Part shown: one piece after another, positions 36,120-47,496 of the stretch
Layout: every line of letters begins with the position of its first letter
How positions within the stretch are numbered: position 1 is the first letter of the stretch
Origin: Vandiemenella viatica
Lineage: Eukaryota; Arthropoda; Insecta; Orthoptera; Morabidae
Assembly: GCA_031002005.1 (NCBI GenBank)
Contig: CM061920.1
Location: 104,281,447-104,345,446 of the forward strand
Length of the DNA: 64,000 nucleotides
Direction of reading: 5' to 3'
Position numbers and translations under genes: made by a program
The notes under the pieces: generated by a model
Seen by the model: the letters and a program-made list of their open reading frames with translations, nothing else
Databases searched by the model: none
What the model was told of the DNA's origin: nothing

Positions 36120-37310
36120 TAAAGCTGCTGATGGGAAATCAGTTTTAAGCTCAGGAGGTAGAGCTTAGAGAAAAAAGGAATTCATAGACAAAGTACACGC
36201 TTGGGATGATTTTAACAACGGTGTGCTTGAAAGAGAAGACAAGGTGACATTGATGAGGTAGGAAATCCTTTTAAGGACAAAATTTTACGAATCTCTGAAA
36301 TACTTGAACTCAAACACGGTAGTTGGAATTGATACGTTTTCTGTGGAACTTCCAAAATCACTAGGAGATTAAAAAATCAAAAAAATGTTCAAACAGATAT
36401 AGAAAATTTACACAAAAGAGTTTCCAATTGATTTCAAGAAAAGTATAATCTTTATACTTCCAGCGAATGTACTATATGAAAAAGCATCAAATGTTTGAAA
36501 ATTTCTGACTAGGCTATAACACAGAGTAACAGGAACAATAGTAGAAAAGGTACTGGACGAGGATCAGTTTAGATTTACTAGAACCTGGTGCACGAGAGAA
36601 GCGATTCTGTCTTTAAAATTAACACTGGAAGGGTGTATCAAGAACAGCAAGGATGTTTTTATGGCGCTCTTTGACTTAGAAAATTATTTTTACAATGTCA
36701 AATGGTACAATGCATGTAAAACTTAAAGGAATTAGGATATAAAGTACTCAGATAGATGAATGATTTATAATGTATGTAGGAATCAGTGACATAGACCCAC
36801 TTAAATTCAACTTGTGCATAGAGGAAGCAACAAAGGAACTAAATGAAACAATTAAATGTGGCATAAGTGTTCAAAGAGAAACAAGCACTATGCTGCGATT
36901 TTTTGATGACATTGTTCCTTTAGCAGAAGAAAGTGAGAATATTTAGAGATTTGATGAATGTCCTGAACGAAATATCGTGGGAAGAATTTGGACTTAATAT
37001 AAAGCAACGCTATTAAGTCATGAAAATAAGCAGAAATTATGTTAGTAGCTCTAGATTAATTGTATAAGTTGGATCGGATATAAGGAGAAAAGTAAATGAA
37101 ATATGCTACTTACAATCTAAAATTAGAACTGATGGCAGAAACAGGAATGATAATAAAAGCAGAATTGCACTAGGGAAAAGTGACTTCGTAAAAAGTGAAA
37201 TATTTTGGTTTCAAATATTGATCTATTTCTCAGAAAACGCAGCACTTTATGGTAGTGAAGCACCAACTTTAAGAATACAACAAAGATAATAAATGATGAT
37301 ATAAAATGAT
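36120..37310 (+). pseudogene. Degenerate RTE-like LINE reverse transcriptase
   Basis: Across frameshifts, the plus-strand frames retain the reverse transcriptase order of the RTE clade. VGIDTFSVELPKSLGD corresponds to the usual APGEDGIPAELLK. IVEKVLDEDQFRFTRTWCTR corresponds to the EDQFGFRRGKGTR motif. VFMALFDLENYFYNVKW corresponds to FVDFEKAFDRVNW. Later come DPLKFNLCIEEAT and a LRFFDD block in place of YADD. Near 37.1 kb there is EICYLQSKIRTDGR, then KSRIALGKSDF, and at the end LYGSEAPTLR. The endonuclease is absent. Many stops and indels are present, so it is long dead and more decayed than the family A and B LINEs. Confidence 0.75.
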
Positions 37311-37489
37311 GCTGAAAATTAACATTATAATATTATATTAAAAAAAAGAGAAGGCTGGAAAGGGACATATTACATCTATAGCAGGTATGTTATCTGCAGT
37401 CATAGGTATGAAAGTAACATTTTTGTTTCGAAGAAGAAACTTGCATGGCAGCCATAAAAGGTGCTGCGTTTAATGAAAACTGCGCCTAT

Positions 37490-37660
37490 TAAATCGAATG
37501 GAGTAAGTGGCTAGAGTTTCTCCACGGTAAAAGTTTTCCCGAAGTATGATGTTAATCGAAAATTTATGTTACATTTTATGACTTTCACATTTTATGCCCG
37601 GACATTATACTCTTAGGGATTTCTTCACGCGCCTCACTTGTTACTACCTCGCGTACCATT
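37490..37660 (+). repeat. Interspersed repeat of unknown class, copy 1
   Basis: It aligns with 44514-44690 in the same orientation. The best blocks are AAAATTTATG, TATGACTTTCACATTTTATG and CGGACAT.A.ACTC. No ends are recognised. Confidence 0.6.
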
Positions 37661-38039
37661 ATTTCAGAGGGGTTATCTTCAGTAATTGCACTCTACAACT
37701 GCAAGTGGTATTAGTGTTCCTGATTGCGAGATGCTTGCATAGTATTTCTCGCATCCTTTTATAAGCCGGTAACTTCTCTCAACACCATTTCACATCTAAG
37801 TGTTGCTTCAAATAATAACTTTGTTTTTCTTAAAGTTTTATTTTAAAATAAACATAGATCTAAATTGTCCCATATGATTTAATTAATTAAGAAAGATGTG
37901 TTTATATCAACTGCTAATTATCACGTGATGTACAGTCGAAGGCTCCTCACTTCTTTATTACACTTCATAAAGCGGGGAAGAAACGTAACTGGTAGATGAC
38001 ACACATACCTACCTCAACTTTCAGTAATTCTCGTCTACT
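37661..38039. other. Unassigned DNA
   Basis: I see nothing recognisable. Confidence 0.4.
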
Positions 38040-39055
38040 ACTATCGACTTAATCATTTTGCACACTTTTTCATACCCTCTTGATCTATATGCTCCCAATC
38101 TAGAACATCCAGAGGAAAGAATGAATACATATAAGCATCAGTAAGACATCTTATTTCACTAATCTTATCTCTACTGTAATTGCAACCTGAATAGGTTGGT
38201 GGACGAAGTATTTCGCATATTCGCCAACAAATTCAGACGAAACCGATGTCGTCTGTCTGCCAGACAGTCCCAGCCCAATCTAAGTATCAATTCTGTGACG
38301 CTTCCGTAAGGGCTATAGCAAGTAGTCACGAATCGAATTTCTCTTCTCTGTGCCTTCTGTAACGCGTTAATCTGTCCCTTGCGATAAGGATTCCTTATTC
38401 CACGACAGTAATCCACATGTAGACGAACGAGAGTACTATACGCTATATCCTTTGTATGAGCGTTGCAATTCTTCAAAATACGACCTATAAATCTTAACAT
38501 AGAATTAACTTTACCCACAACGAAACTTATGCGCTAGTCCCATTTCATGTTCCTTTGTATTATTACGCCAAAATACTTCACAGAATCAACGGTGTCAACA
38601 ACTGAGCTCTTATTTCGTACTCATGTTAGTTATGTGCATTGGTTTAAACTTTTTGCAGTTTAGTGTGAGTCGCGATTTAAAGCACCATAACATCCAGATC
38701 GCGTTGAATTTCTTAAGCGATCGCCAGAGCATCTTACTAGCCTATAGATAACTGCATCATCAACAAACAAGTGCAACATGCTATTAACGATCTCACATAT
38801 GTCGTTTATAAAAACTAAGAAAAGTAGTGGTCCTACTACACTGCCTTGTGATACGCCCAAAGTCAGAAGAAGCTTCCCAGATTTAATCTTGTCTTTAAAA
38901 TACTTACTATAACAACGGGTATTTTGCTGCTTAAACTGAGTGTTTCTGAACACTGAGTCAATGAAATAAAAATATTCGGATATTTTTAAGTAAAACAGCA
39001 GACTATAACGACGTTTGTGAGTGAAGAAAACTTTACAGTTGCATCTCAACAGAGG
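38040..39055 (-). pseudogene. LINE family B (CR1/Jockey-like), truncated copy
   Basis: This minus-strand reverse transcriptase fragment belongs to the same family as the large element at 58.9-61.6 kb. It holds LLTLGVSQGSVVGPLLFLVF, then INDICEIVNSMLHLFVDDAV, where FADD is changed to FVDD. The C-terminal part follows: HVDYCRGIRNPYRKGQ, RREIRFVTTCYSPYGSVTEL and LGWDCLADRRHRFRLN. It ends in SEIRCLTDAYMYSFFP near 38.06 kb. The 5' half is missing. Frameshifts occur between 38520 and 38790. Confidence 0.8.
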
Positions 39056-40133
39056 AATTTAGTCCTGGGGGAGAGAGAGAGGGCAATCTCATGCCGGCAT
39101 TGAGTCACATTCTTCAAAGCATTTGCTTTCTTCTGAACGGTTGATACTCCAATTCGTTAACAATAAACAAAACAGAAAATATTACTCCAAACGGTGCAGT
39201 TTTAACAAGAGTTACATTGGCACATCTGCGATAGTCGTTACTTTATTCGTAACATAAAATATGTATTTAATGACAAGTAGTCTATCAATATTTTTGCCAA
39301 CTAACAGTAACCTAACTTCAACTTTTCAAAATTAATACAAACTTTTTCAGTTAATAAAAGGAATTTTTATTCCATAGACAGATGAAAGATATTTATCAGA
39401 ATTACCATTACTCTTTTCATAATTACTTCGATAGATGTATTTGAAAATACGTGTATCTGGTGCAGTATTTAAGCCTAATTACAGAATTACCTTCTTATTC
39501 GATAATATCGAGTGACAACGCATAGACTACCCCGTGGGTAACATGCAAGCTTCTTTTTTCTGAAACTAATTGTTTTAAATCCAAACACATGTTTTAGATA
39601 GTGCAAATATTTTTCGAATTATATTTTCTCTAAACTGCTTAGTGCATTTGTCTAACAAATGTGAAATCTAATTTATTTATGCATTTGAGGAATCTACCGA
39701 ATTATCTTCATTGGTATAAAAATTTAATTATCAATGTATGACGCTTTTGAGGTGATGAATGTTGATTTCCTTGCTAGACCATTGCTAACAATTTGCAGAT
39801 GGTAGAAAGAATGTGTATGAAATAATTGTATAAGTTTATTGTTTTAAATCACTACAATAGCTTCCAATCAGCTTGCTCGGCCAGTGAAATCGGCCTGCCA
39901 TAGCGTTTATACAAAAATATTGTTAGCATTGGTATTTAATTCTCTTTATTTGGAGCCTGACATAACGCGAAAAGGTTGCGAAGACGCTGTATGTTGGCAG
40001 CTATGAGTTTTCTTACAAGCTGGAGGATCTATCGAGAGACATTCTGAGCTGATTCCTTTTCAAACACACAAGTATTATTGCAGTACTAAACCTCAAGACA
40101 CCAGCCTTGCTGTTTGATGGCGTTGTACTAGTG
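39056..40133. other. Unassigned AT-rich DNA
   Basis: A short (GA)n run lies at about 39069-39081. I see nothing else recognisable. Confidence 0.45.
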
Positions 40134-40367
40134 CACCGAGCGTGGTGGGTAAGCGCTTAACGCTTTGGCCTCGTATTCGGGAGGACGCCAGTTCGAATCT
40201 CCGCCCGGGCAGCCAGATTTGGGTTTTCCATGGTTTGCTCAAACCACTGCAGGCGACTGCCTGGATGCTTTCTTCAAAAGGCCATTACCAGATTCCTTGT
40301 CTCCAGTCACATCCCTCATCTAATGACCTCCACGTTGATGAAGCGTAAAGCCAAAAGGGAAAAAAAA
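40134..40367 (+). mobile_element. tRNA-derived SINE, family 1, full length with target duplication
   Basis: The head CACCGAGCGTGGTGGGTAAG has A-box-like sequence, and the B box AGTTCGAATCTCC follows near 40189-40201. The family body (CCAGATTTGGGTTTTCCATG) ends in AAAGCCAAAAGGGAAAAAAA. TACTAGTG flanks both sides (40126-40133 and 40368-40375), giving exact boundaries for a 234-bp insertion. Confidence 0.93.
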
Positions 40368-40375
40368 TACTAGTG

Positions 40376-42165
40376 TAACAACAAACGAAACGTTTTTGCT
40401 GTGCTTTCGTGAAACGCTTGAGTAGTGTTTACCTCACGGTTGCAGAGGCTAAGCTTCTGCCGTAGACACGTTTTCCAAAGGAGACACTTTTGCTAATAGT
40501 TCAACCCTGCTACGAATCTCTCAGATCTATTAATTGCTCTGATTGAGTGGAATTCAAATAATATAAATAGTTAATATATTTTTCTCGGGCTTCCAGCCGT
40601 GTTAAGATGTCACAATTGTGTCACAAAAGCTTGTGTGTCAATAGTTGTATAATACAGATTTTATGAGATATATTTTATGTTTATTTTGTTAATAAATCTA
40701 ATAGTAATAAATTCACCATTTCTTTCAATCCTAACTAATTCTGAAATATGTAATTTGAATTAATTCCGAATATTAGTTTGATAAAAATTGTTTTGTTTTT
40801 TTAAATTAACATATGGTTAAAAAGTTATTCCCCACACGTTTAACATTATAGTACTTATTTGGTTGATTGCTCTCACTTTTTTTGCAGCTTAATATGGAAG
40901 CGATGTCATCGATTAGTAAATTTAGCAAATAACATTTTTTAACTACTTCAAAATGAATTATAGATTTTATCGCTTGATCTTCAGTTTTGTAGATCACGTT
41001 GTAGCACAACAATCATAACTAATGTAGTTATCTCAGTAGGTTTCCACCATGTATTTCATCACCACTTAAGAACTTCATTGGCTGCTCCATAGCTTTACTT
41101 TGATTTATATCCACTCACGATTACACTCAGTTCGTTATAAATCTAATTAACACCATACTCTAATTTACTCGGCGTTAGTGTCTAGTTATTACTTATACAT
41201 AAAACGGTGATTACGTAAATATAGTGTGCGTGGACCAAACTGAAAAGTTTGTCTCCCCTATCCACACATCCACGGTGTAATGCATCATTTGACCTCAGAA
41301 ACTCTGAGAAGGGTAGTATTAAATGCGAATGTGACAAGTATCTGCCAGTGCCAATGGAGGCAGTGGATTTTTCAAGGCAATATCTGGTCGCTGGAAGTTT
41401 ACGGAACTGAGAATTTACGAGGGAGTGCCATAAACTTTCTCGTTGGCTAGTCGTGAAGCAACACATTTTTTCTGAAATGACAGCGGCATGGTATATTAGA
41501 GTTTTAAGGTGGATGACTTAAGTAGTGCTTTCACCAATTTGTGTTTAAAGGTACATTGTGAGTGCTGGTTCTACCTAGCAGCAGGAGACGCCGAATATAC
41601 GAGCGTCGTAAAATCTAGCGGTGATTCGTTTTGGAGTTCTATTCCCGTCACGTTTCTTGAGAAACGATCTTAAGGAAATAGGTGGAATTCCCGCGAGTCT
41701 GATCATTCTCTGAACCAATCACAGTGATCGATCCGAGAGTGTTGTAATGAACTGTTGTTTCTGTTGCTTCTGTTCAAATTGGAAGACCCATACCTCCCAC
41801 ATCACACACTGGCTAAGATTTGCGTCCGAGATAACGACAAAAATCTTGTGTGTCACAGAGGGACAGATTACCTCATTACATTTTCGTCCTTGACTGATGT
41901 ATGCTTTGATTCTTGGATCCCAGAAAATAGCTCCAGTTTGATTTAACAGCTTTCTCAAATATAATGGAGTCTCCCCTAAAATTTGTGGTCACTAAAGGGA
42001 TTACTTTAGGTTGAAATTCTGGTTAATAGTTGTAAAATGCAAAATGAATAATTAGTGACGATCTGAGACACACATCCAAAATAGATGTCGTGCTCCGTAG
42101 AGTACAGATCTTGCTATTGAGGCCTCGCAGCAGAGGCGACTGCTTTCAGCGTAGTGCGTCGCAGA
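40376..42165. other. Unassigned DNA
   Basis: Minus-strand frames at 41182-41466 and 41719-41958 are open but match no domain I know. No transposon ends were found. Confidence 0.4.
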
Positions 42166-42972
42166 TAGGGTTTCCAGATACAGGATAATAATTTCCAGGA
42201 CATTTATGGGGTTGAAAATGTGTTTTAGTGGTATGTTTAATTTTAAAAAGTTGTATTTTAGGTAAAAACTATGCTACATAAACTATATAAAGGGTGTTAC
42301 GGCTCATTTTAGTTTCGTTAGTATGTACTGTACTTCCTCGATTCACCGCTCGTATTGTGAACGGCTGTGATACAATACGCCATTCTCCAGGGCTGCATCA
42401 GCGCATCAGGGATTCCATGCGACGGAGGGTGGATGCATGTATCCTCGCTAACGGAGGACATTTTTAACATTTCCTGTAACAAAGTGTTTGAAGTCACGCT
42501 GGTACGTTCTGTTGCTGTGTGTTTCCATTCCATGTTTAATGTGATTTGAAGAGAAGTAATAAAATGAGCTCTAACATGGAAAGTAAGCGTTTCCGGACAC
42601 ATGTCCACATAACATATTTTCTTTGTTTGTGTGTGAGGAATGTTTCCTGAAAGTTTGGCCCTACCTTTTTGTAACACCCTGTATATATACTCGTACATAT
42701 ATGTAGCACCTCTTTTAAGATTATTAATTCAACTTTGGTTGAAAATCACTACGTCATAGTTGAACAGTCTATATATATTGTTTCTGGTCGTCAGTAAGGT
42801 AGAAGGCATCTCTACCTCCCGCTGCGAGAGCGGCATGGCCACCGTGGTATCTTAAGTTAGATAAAAAGTCTGGTATACGGGAATTCCGGACAGTAACGTT
42901 TAATTCCTGGACACGGAACAAGACACAAAATTTCGGGACATTCCCGGATTTCACGGCCATCTGGCAGCCCTA
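42166..42972. mobile_element. Candidate hAT-like non-autonomous element
   Basis: The left end TAGGGTTTCCAGAT and the reverse complement of the right end TAGGGCTGCCAGAT agree at 11 of 14 positions. The next bases (TTTCCAGGACAT against ATCCGGGAATGTCC) are loosely similar. The flanks GTCGCAGA and GACGCATC agree at 5 of 8, a weak target duplication. The interior includes a mariner deletion derivative (42289-42681). No hAT transposase was found. The evidence is suggestive only. Confidence 0.4.
42289..42681 (+). mobile_element. Mariner/Tc1 deletion derivative retaining the transposase C-terminus
   Basis: The ends are AAGGGTGTTAC at the left and the reverse complement CAGGGTGTTAC at the right (42671-42681, GTAACACCCTG), next to TA-rich flanks. 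The plus strand at about 42340-42470 encodes RIVNGCDTIRHSPGL, then RIRDSMRRRVDACILANGGH. This resembles the C-terminus of Tc1/mariner-type transposases (compare VCRVTNGAHIEHL in the intact protein at 8.3 kb). The N-terminal and catalytic regions are deleted between about 42330 and 42340, so it could move only in trans. Confidence 0.7.
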
Positions 42973-43447
42973 GACGCATCAAAACCCCCAGTGTGTCTCA
43001 GTGAGTTGAGGCGGCGCACTCTCGATTGTGGAGGTACAACTGCCGTTTTCAAATGTTTTTCCGTAGCCATCGAGGGGACCCCCCAATCTCCGCCTAATAA
43101 ACTACACAGTTGCAAACAAAAAATTACACTTATCACACGCTGAACATAGTTACATATTTCACAGACAGATGGAAACATTACACTTCCCCCGTTAGTACTT
43201 ACTTTTAATAAGACCTGAGAGGAGATAAACAAATGCTTGACGTCTGCTTGGGCATGGGGCCGTAAAACCATAGCTCCAAATTTGATGAGGCTAACGATGT
43301 GACAACCGACCATAAAATGTTGGGAAAAAGTGATGACCAAGAAGAAATAATACTTAATATTAAACAAGGAACTAAAATTTTAACTATTAAAATGCTTTTA
43401 CCTCTTGATCTTACAGATAATGACTGTCATCCGTTTATGGCACTCAC
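42973..43447. other. Unassigned DNA
   Basis: No gene is seen. The minus-strand frame at 42951-43367 has no recognised domain. Confidence 0.4.
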
Positions 43448-43510
43448 ATTCGAACCCTCTTCCTCCCGAATGCGAGGCCAAAATGGTACCGATTACTCAC
43501 CACACTCGGT
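43448..43510 (-). mobile_element. SINE family 1, head-only fragment
   Basis: Minus strand: ACCGAGTGTGGTGAGTAATC, then GGCCTCGCATTCGGGAGGA and the B box GGTTCGAATGTG. The body is lost. Confidence 0.75.
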
Positions 43511-44513
43511 GAAAAGACATTTATTATTTATTTAAAAAAAATATTTTTAATCATATAAAAATAACTTAAACTGTATACATAATAAATTTCAAAATTCGAC
43601 GGTTTGGTAGATATGAAACTATATGAACATAAAAATATGATAATTTACTTGGAGCCTCACACTTGTGAATTATTTATGCTGGTTTGTGCGGTGGCTTCTT
43701 CCGCATCTATACGTAAATACTCCTCCAGCCATAAAATGTATTAACCGTTTATCGAACACAAAAAGTATAAACTGGATATTATGCCAGTAACATTCAAAAC
43801 ATCTTCAGTAGATTAATGGACCAGAAGAACCGATACGAAATTCTATATATTTTTAGTCATGTCTTTTGCTTTGGTATATGCACTAAGGTTCATGATACTT
43901 GCTAGAATCGCATTGAATCAATAAGAGCTGTTATTAATAAATATTACTGATGTTTGTGAGAAGATTTTTATTCATTAGATGATTTATTAAGGGGAATAAA
44001 TGTTTAACAATAAATATACGATTCAAACAACAAATACAGTTCTGCAATAAATTACTTCACTCAACAAAGTTTTTTTAAAAAAAACACGTACCTCCATTTA
44101 CCTCAATTTGAAATGATTAATTCTAATAATTCAATTGATTTAACGAATATATCACTCGGAATGCAGCCTGATACCGCATTTAATCAGTAATAAGTTACTT
44201 TAAATCTTTAATTCAGTGCTAGTGGTCTATTTATTCTCTAATGTCTACAATTTTTTAAAATATTTGTTGCAGATGTTAACATAGAAATATATAATTGTTC
44301 ATTTCTACACTTGCTACTCGATTTTGATTGAATTCATCGTAAAATGTAATTATAAATAGTATAGCATGAACCGTTTGAAAGGTAGATTTGATAATTATAA
44401 TAAATCTTTTTTTTGTATTTTGCCACATGAGAGGCATTAATAATTTATTTGATGCAAATATTATAATTACAGCCGTTAATGGTGTTGTGGCGAGCGGAGT
44501 TGCTTTTATTGCA
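43511..44513. other. Unassigned AT-rich DNA
   Basis: I see nothing recognisable. Confidence 0.45.
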
Positions 44514-44690
44514 GCGAATGGAGCCGGTGGATAGTGCTTCTGCCTGGTAAAACATTTTGGCTAAAAGTGTGGCGTGTAATGAAAAATTTATGTATCACTT
44601 TACGACTTTCACATTTTATGTTCGGACGTAACACTCGCAAGGCGAGCTTTATGCGTCTTTCTTATTACCGATACGCGTATGAGCGACTCA
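44514..44690 (+). repeat. Interspersed repeat of unknown class, copy 2
   Basis: Partner of 37490-37660. A 121-codon frame (44534-44899) overlaps it but has no known domain and is not conserved in the other copy. Confidence 0.6.
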
Positions 44691-44971
44691 TACGCCAATA
44701 TCTGGTACAAACTCGACGGCGAGGTTCTTGTCACCTTCTTCTGCGCAGTTATGTTGTTGCTGTACATAGCTCCCAGAACATTACTAACTACAGAGTATTC
44801 AGATTTTTAATTACAATTTACAGTACTACAGACCTGATGGAAAACATGGGTTGTGTATCTTTTTCGCTTGGATGCGCCTATTTTTGTATTTTAACGTGAA
44901 ATAAATTTACAAATGATGAGAGAAACTTATGTTTATTACATAGAATTGAACTCCAAATGTTGTTAAAAATA

Positions 44972-46290
44972 CGAGATATGTGAGAAAAGTAATGAGACTG
45001 ATATTTTACTTATCAAAGTTTTTTTTTCTTCAAATAACAACATTATCCCCGTCAAAGTAGTTCCATTGGGCAGATATACACCGGCGGATTCGTTGTTTCC
45101 ACTCTTGGTAGCAGCGCTGAACGGCTTCAAATGGTTGGTTGTTAACTGGTCGGTAATAGTCTTTTGAATGTCCTCAAGAGTTCCAAAATGACGTCCCTTT
45201 TAGACATGTTTCAATTCGGGGGAATGGAAACAGTCACAAGGACTTAAATCAGGTGAATAGGGGGGTTAAGGAACAACAGGAATCCGTTTTGAGGTAAAAA
45301 ATTCACTGATGGAAAAAGTTTTGTGACATGGGGTATTGTCATGATGAAGCACCCACGTGTCTGCAATGTCTGGTCTCACACGAATCAATCTTTTCCTGAG
45401 CCTTTCAAGGACACCTTTGTACAACACTTGGTAGACAGTTTCTCCTGGAGGAACAAATTCTTTATTCAGGTTACCCCTACTGCCAAACAAGCAAATCAGC
45501 ATTGTTTTTATCCTTGATTTGCTCAATCGACATTTTTTCGGTCTATGAGATGACCGTGTGTGCCACTCTTCGCTTTGCTGCTTTGTTTCAGGATCATACT
45601 CAAATATCCAGGATTCATCACCTGTGATGACACGATTGAAGAATTCTTGGTAATTGTGAATCATCTCAAGAAGATCAACTCATACTTTTCTTCGATTGTA
45701 CTTCTGTTGAGTTGTGAGGTTTTTTGGCACCATTTTGGCACAAACCTTTCGCATGTCCAAGTCGTCTGACAAAATTTAATGTACTGTGAAAGTGTTTAAA
45801 TTTAACTTTTCACTCATTATACTTATCCATAAACGACGGTCTGATTTCATAAGAGCAAACACATGCTTAACGGTTTCGTTAGTTTTTTTTTTTTTTTAAA
45901 TTGAAGGTCTCCCTGAGCGAGGTTGATCTTCCACGGGATCTCGGTCTTCGAAAAATGATTTGTGCCAGCGGAAAACTTGTGCTCTTGGTAAGCAATGTTC
46001 CCCACAAGCCTGTTTCATCTTTCAAAGGTCACTTGCGAATTTCCCAAGCTTAACACAAAACTTGATCGCATAACGTTGCTCTAAATTCTGATGCTCCATT
46101 TTCGTAACACACAACAAAAGCACTACTTCACTGATGTCGCTGTCAAAAATAATATGTTGACTGAACGGAGTTAAAACTTGAACTGAACATGTGGAAGGGA
46201 TGAACAAACCGGTCTAGCACGGAGTGGTAGACACAGCGTTGGCAGTCGCTCGCAGTGTTACAAATCTCATTACTTTTCTCAAACAACTCT
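44972..46290 (-). mobile_element. Mariner element, full length, inactive
   Basis: This is a 1,319-bp element bounded by TA at both sides (44970-44971 and 46291-46292). Its termini contain a perfect 17-bp inverted match, TGAGAAAAGTAATGAGA (44981-44997 and 46265-46281). The size is typical of mariner. The transposase is on the minus strand. It retains MEHQNLEQRYAIKFCVKLG, a VFRWHKSF helix and RSGRPS. The core has RVITGDESWIFEYDPETKQQ, then WVLHHDNTPCH and PPYSPDLSPCD. The first catalytic aspartate (TGDES), the second (HHDN) and the third (SPCD) are all still readable. Stops, a T-run insertion near 45885-45897 and frameshifts near 45265, 45680 and 45850 destroy the gene. Confidence 0.9.
45266..46130 (-). 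pseudogene. Mariner transposase pseudogene
   Basis: The longest open part (45266-45664) covers the two N-terminal catalytic aspartates of the DD34D triad and breaks just before PPYSPDLSPCD, which continues in another frame at about 45235-45265. The start codon context MEHQNLEQRY lies near 46100. All parts follow normal mariner order, so the protein was about 340 residues before decay. Confidence 0.85.
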
Positions 46291-46292
46291 TA

Positions 46293-47094
46293 TTATATTT
46301 CTTTCTTTACAGAAGGCTGCACCATCCAGACCCGTTTTTTGTTATCTCAGTTAATAGCAATGAGTTTCAAGAATGATATGCTCAACCATTAACGTTAATA
46401 CAGAACCATAATTATAGTAAAAGGACTTTTGAGTATACCTAGATTAATTCAACACTTTCTTGATTACCTGCCTGAACTATTATAATTACATAAGAAATAT
46501 ATACTGTTGCCAGTTCTGAATGCAACTTTATTGAGAGAGCTCGGGTCTCTGAATTAGCTGCGTTAATTCGATGTGCATTAAGGAACCCACTTCATCTTCT
46601 TCATACACACACACAGACACATACGCGGAAGTAATATTTCACTGTCAACTCTTAATGAGACAGCGTAAAACCCATGCCTTCATATTCCAGTTTGAACTGC
46701 CCCTCTTGTCTGGCTTCATCGCCTGTGTGAAATGAAGCGATTCTATGGATCGAATAAAAATTCTTTACAAGCTTTCGTGACATAGTTGATTGCGTCATGT
46801 TTACTCCGGAATTCATCATGGTCTCCGAGGCACCCTTCGCGTACTTTAACCCAGAGTAAGGAACCTAATTTTCATCAGTTTTTCTTTTAATGACTAGCCG
46901 CCATCTATTCATCCAGAGGATATTTTAAAGTTTTTTATTGTTGGTTTTTATTTCGTTTTCATGTAGGTCACTAATTGTGTTATCATATCGACAACAGCAA
47001 AGCAGTATTTATTTATATTCAAATAGCCTATGGCTAATATAAGTACATTAAATTCATACATCATACTAACAAAAGATGGGAAAAAACCAACATT
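46293..47094. other. Unassigned DNA
   Basis: No gene or repeat ends are recognised. Confidence 0.4.
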
Positions 47095-47290
47095 TTAATT
47101 TAATTGAATCGTTTACAAGAAAATGTTACATTCTCTCTCCTCTAGTCACTTATCCAGCTTTTCTCTGAAACTTTCAACCGTTCTGGTCTTTTTTATTTCT
47201 TCTGGTAATTTTTTATACATTATTAAACCTGTTTTTTGTGCTTTACTACTGAAGAAATTGTTTCTAATGTCAATTTGGTTACAAATATCA
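47095..47290 (-). pseudogene. LINE 3' scrap (reverse transcriptase C-terminus)
   Basis: The minus strand encodes NQIDIRNNFFSSKAQKTGLI, then MYKKLPEEIKKTRTVESFRE. This is the C-terminal NxLPxEIK pattern of Jockey/CR1/RTE-like reverse transcriptases. The copy is heavily truncated. The family within LINEs is uncertain. Confidence 0.55.
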
Positions 47291-47334
47291 CACAAATCTA
47301 ATGTAAAACGGAGACTTTACCGGCATGTGATAGC

Positions 47335-47496
47335 AATGAACTCTTCACGGTTGTACTGCCGGATTGTGTTGTGAAAACCCGATATTTCTAGGAGTAACTC
47401 CGTCATCTTCCTCAGGTGCGAAAAGGTGTACCTGAGACGGTAGAAATATGATGTTTTCACAACATAATCCGGCGGTTCATCCGCGAAGACTTCATT
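47335..47496. repeat. Long imperfect fold-back (56-bp arms)
   Basis: The left arm (47335-47390) and right arm (47441-47496) are inverted copies. Paired words include AATGAACTCTTC with GAAGACTTCATT, and GCCGGATTGTGTTGTGAAAA with TTTTCACAACATAATCCGGC. The 50-bp loop contains CTCAGGTG and its partner CACCTGAG on the minus strand, followed there by a GAAATATC motif. This resembles the CACCTGATGA...GAAAC architecture of the repeats at 28.7 and 33.3 kb. It may be two head-to-head copies of a related element. Confidence 0.7.
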
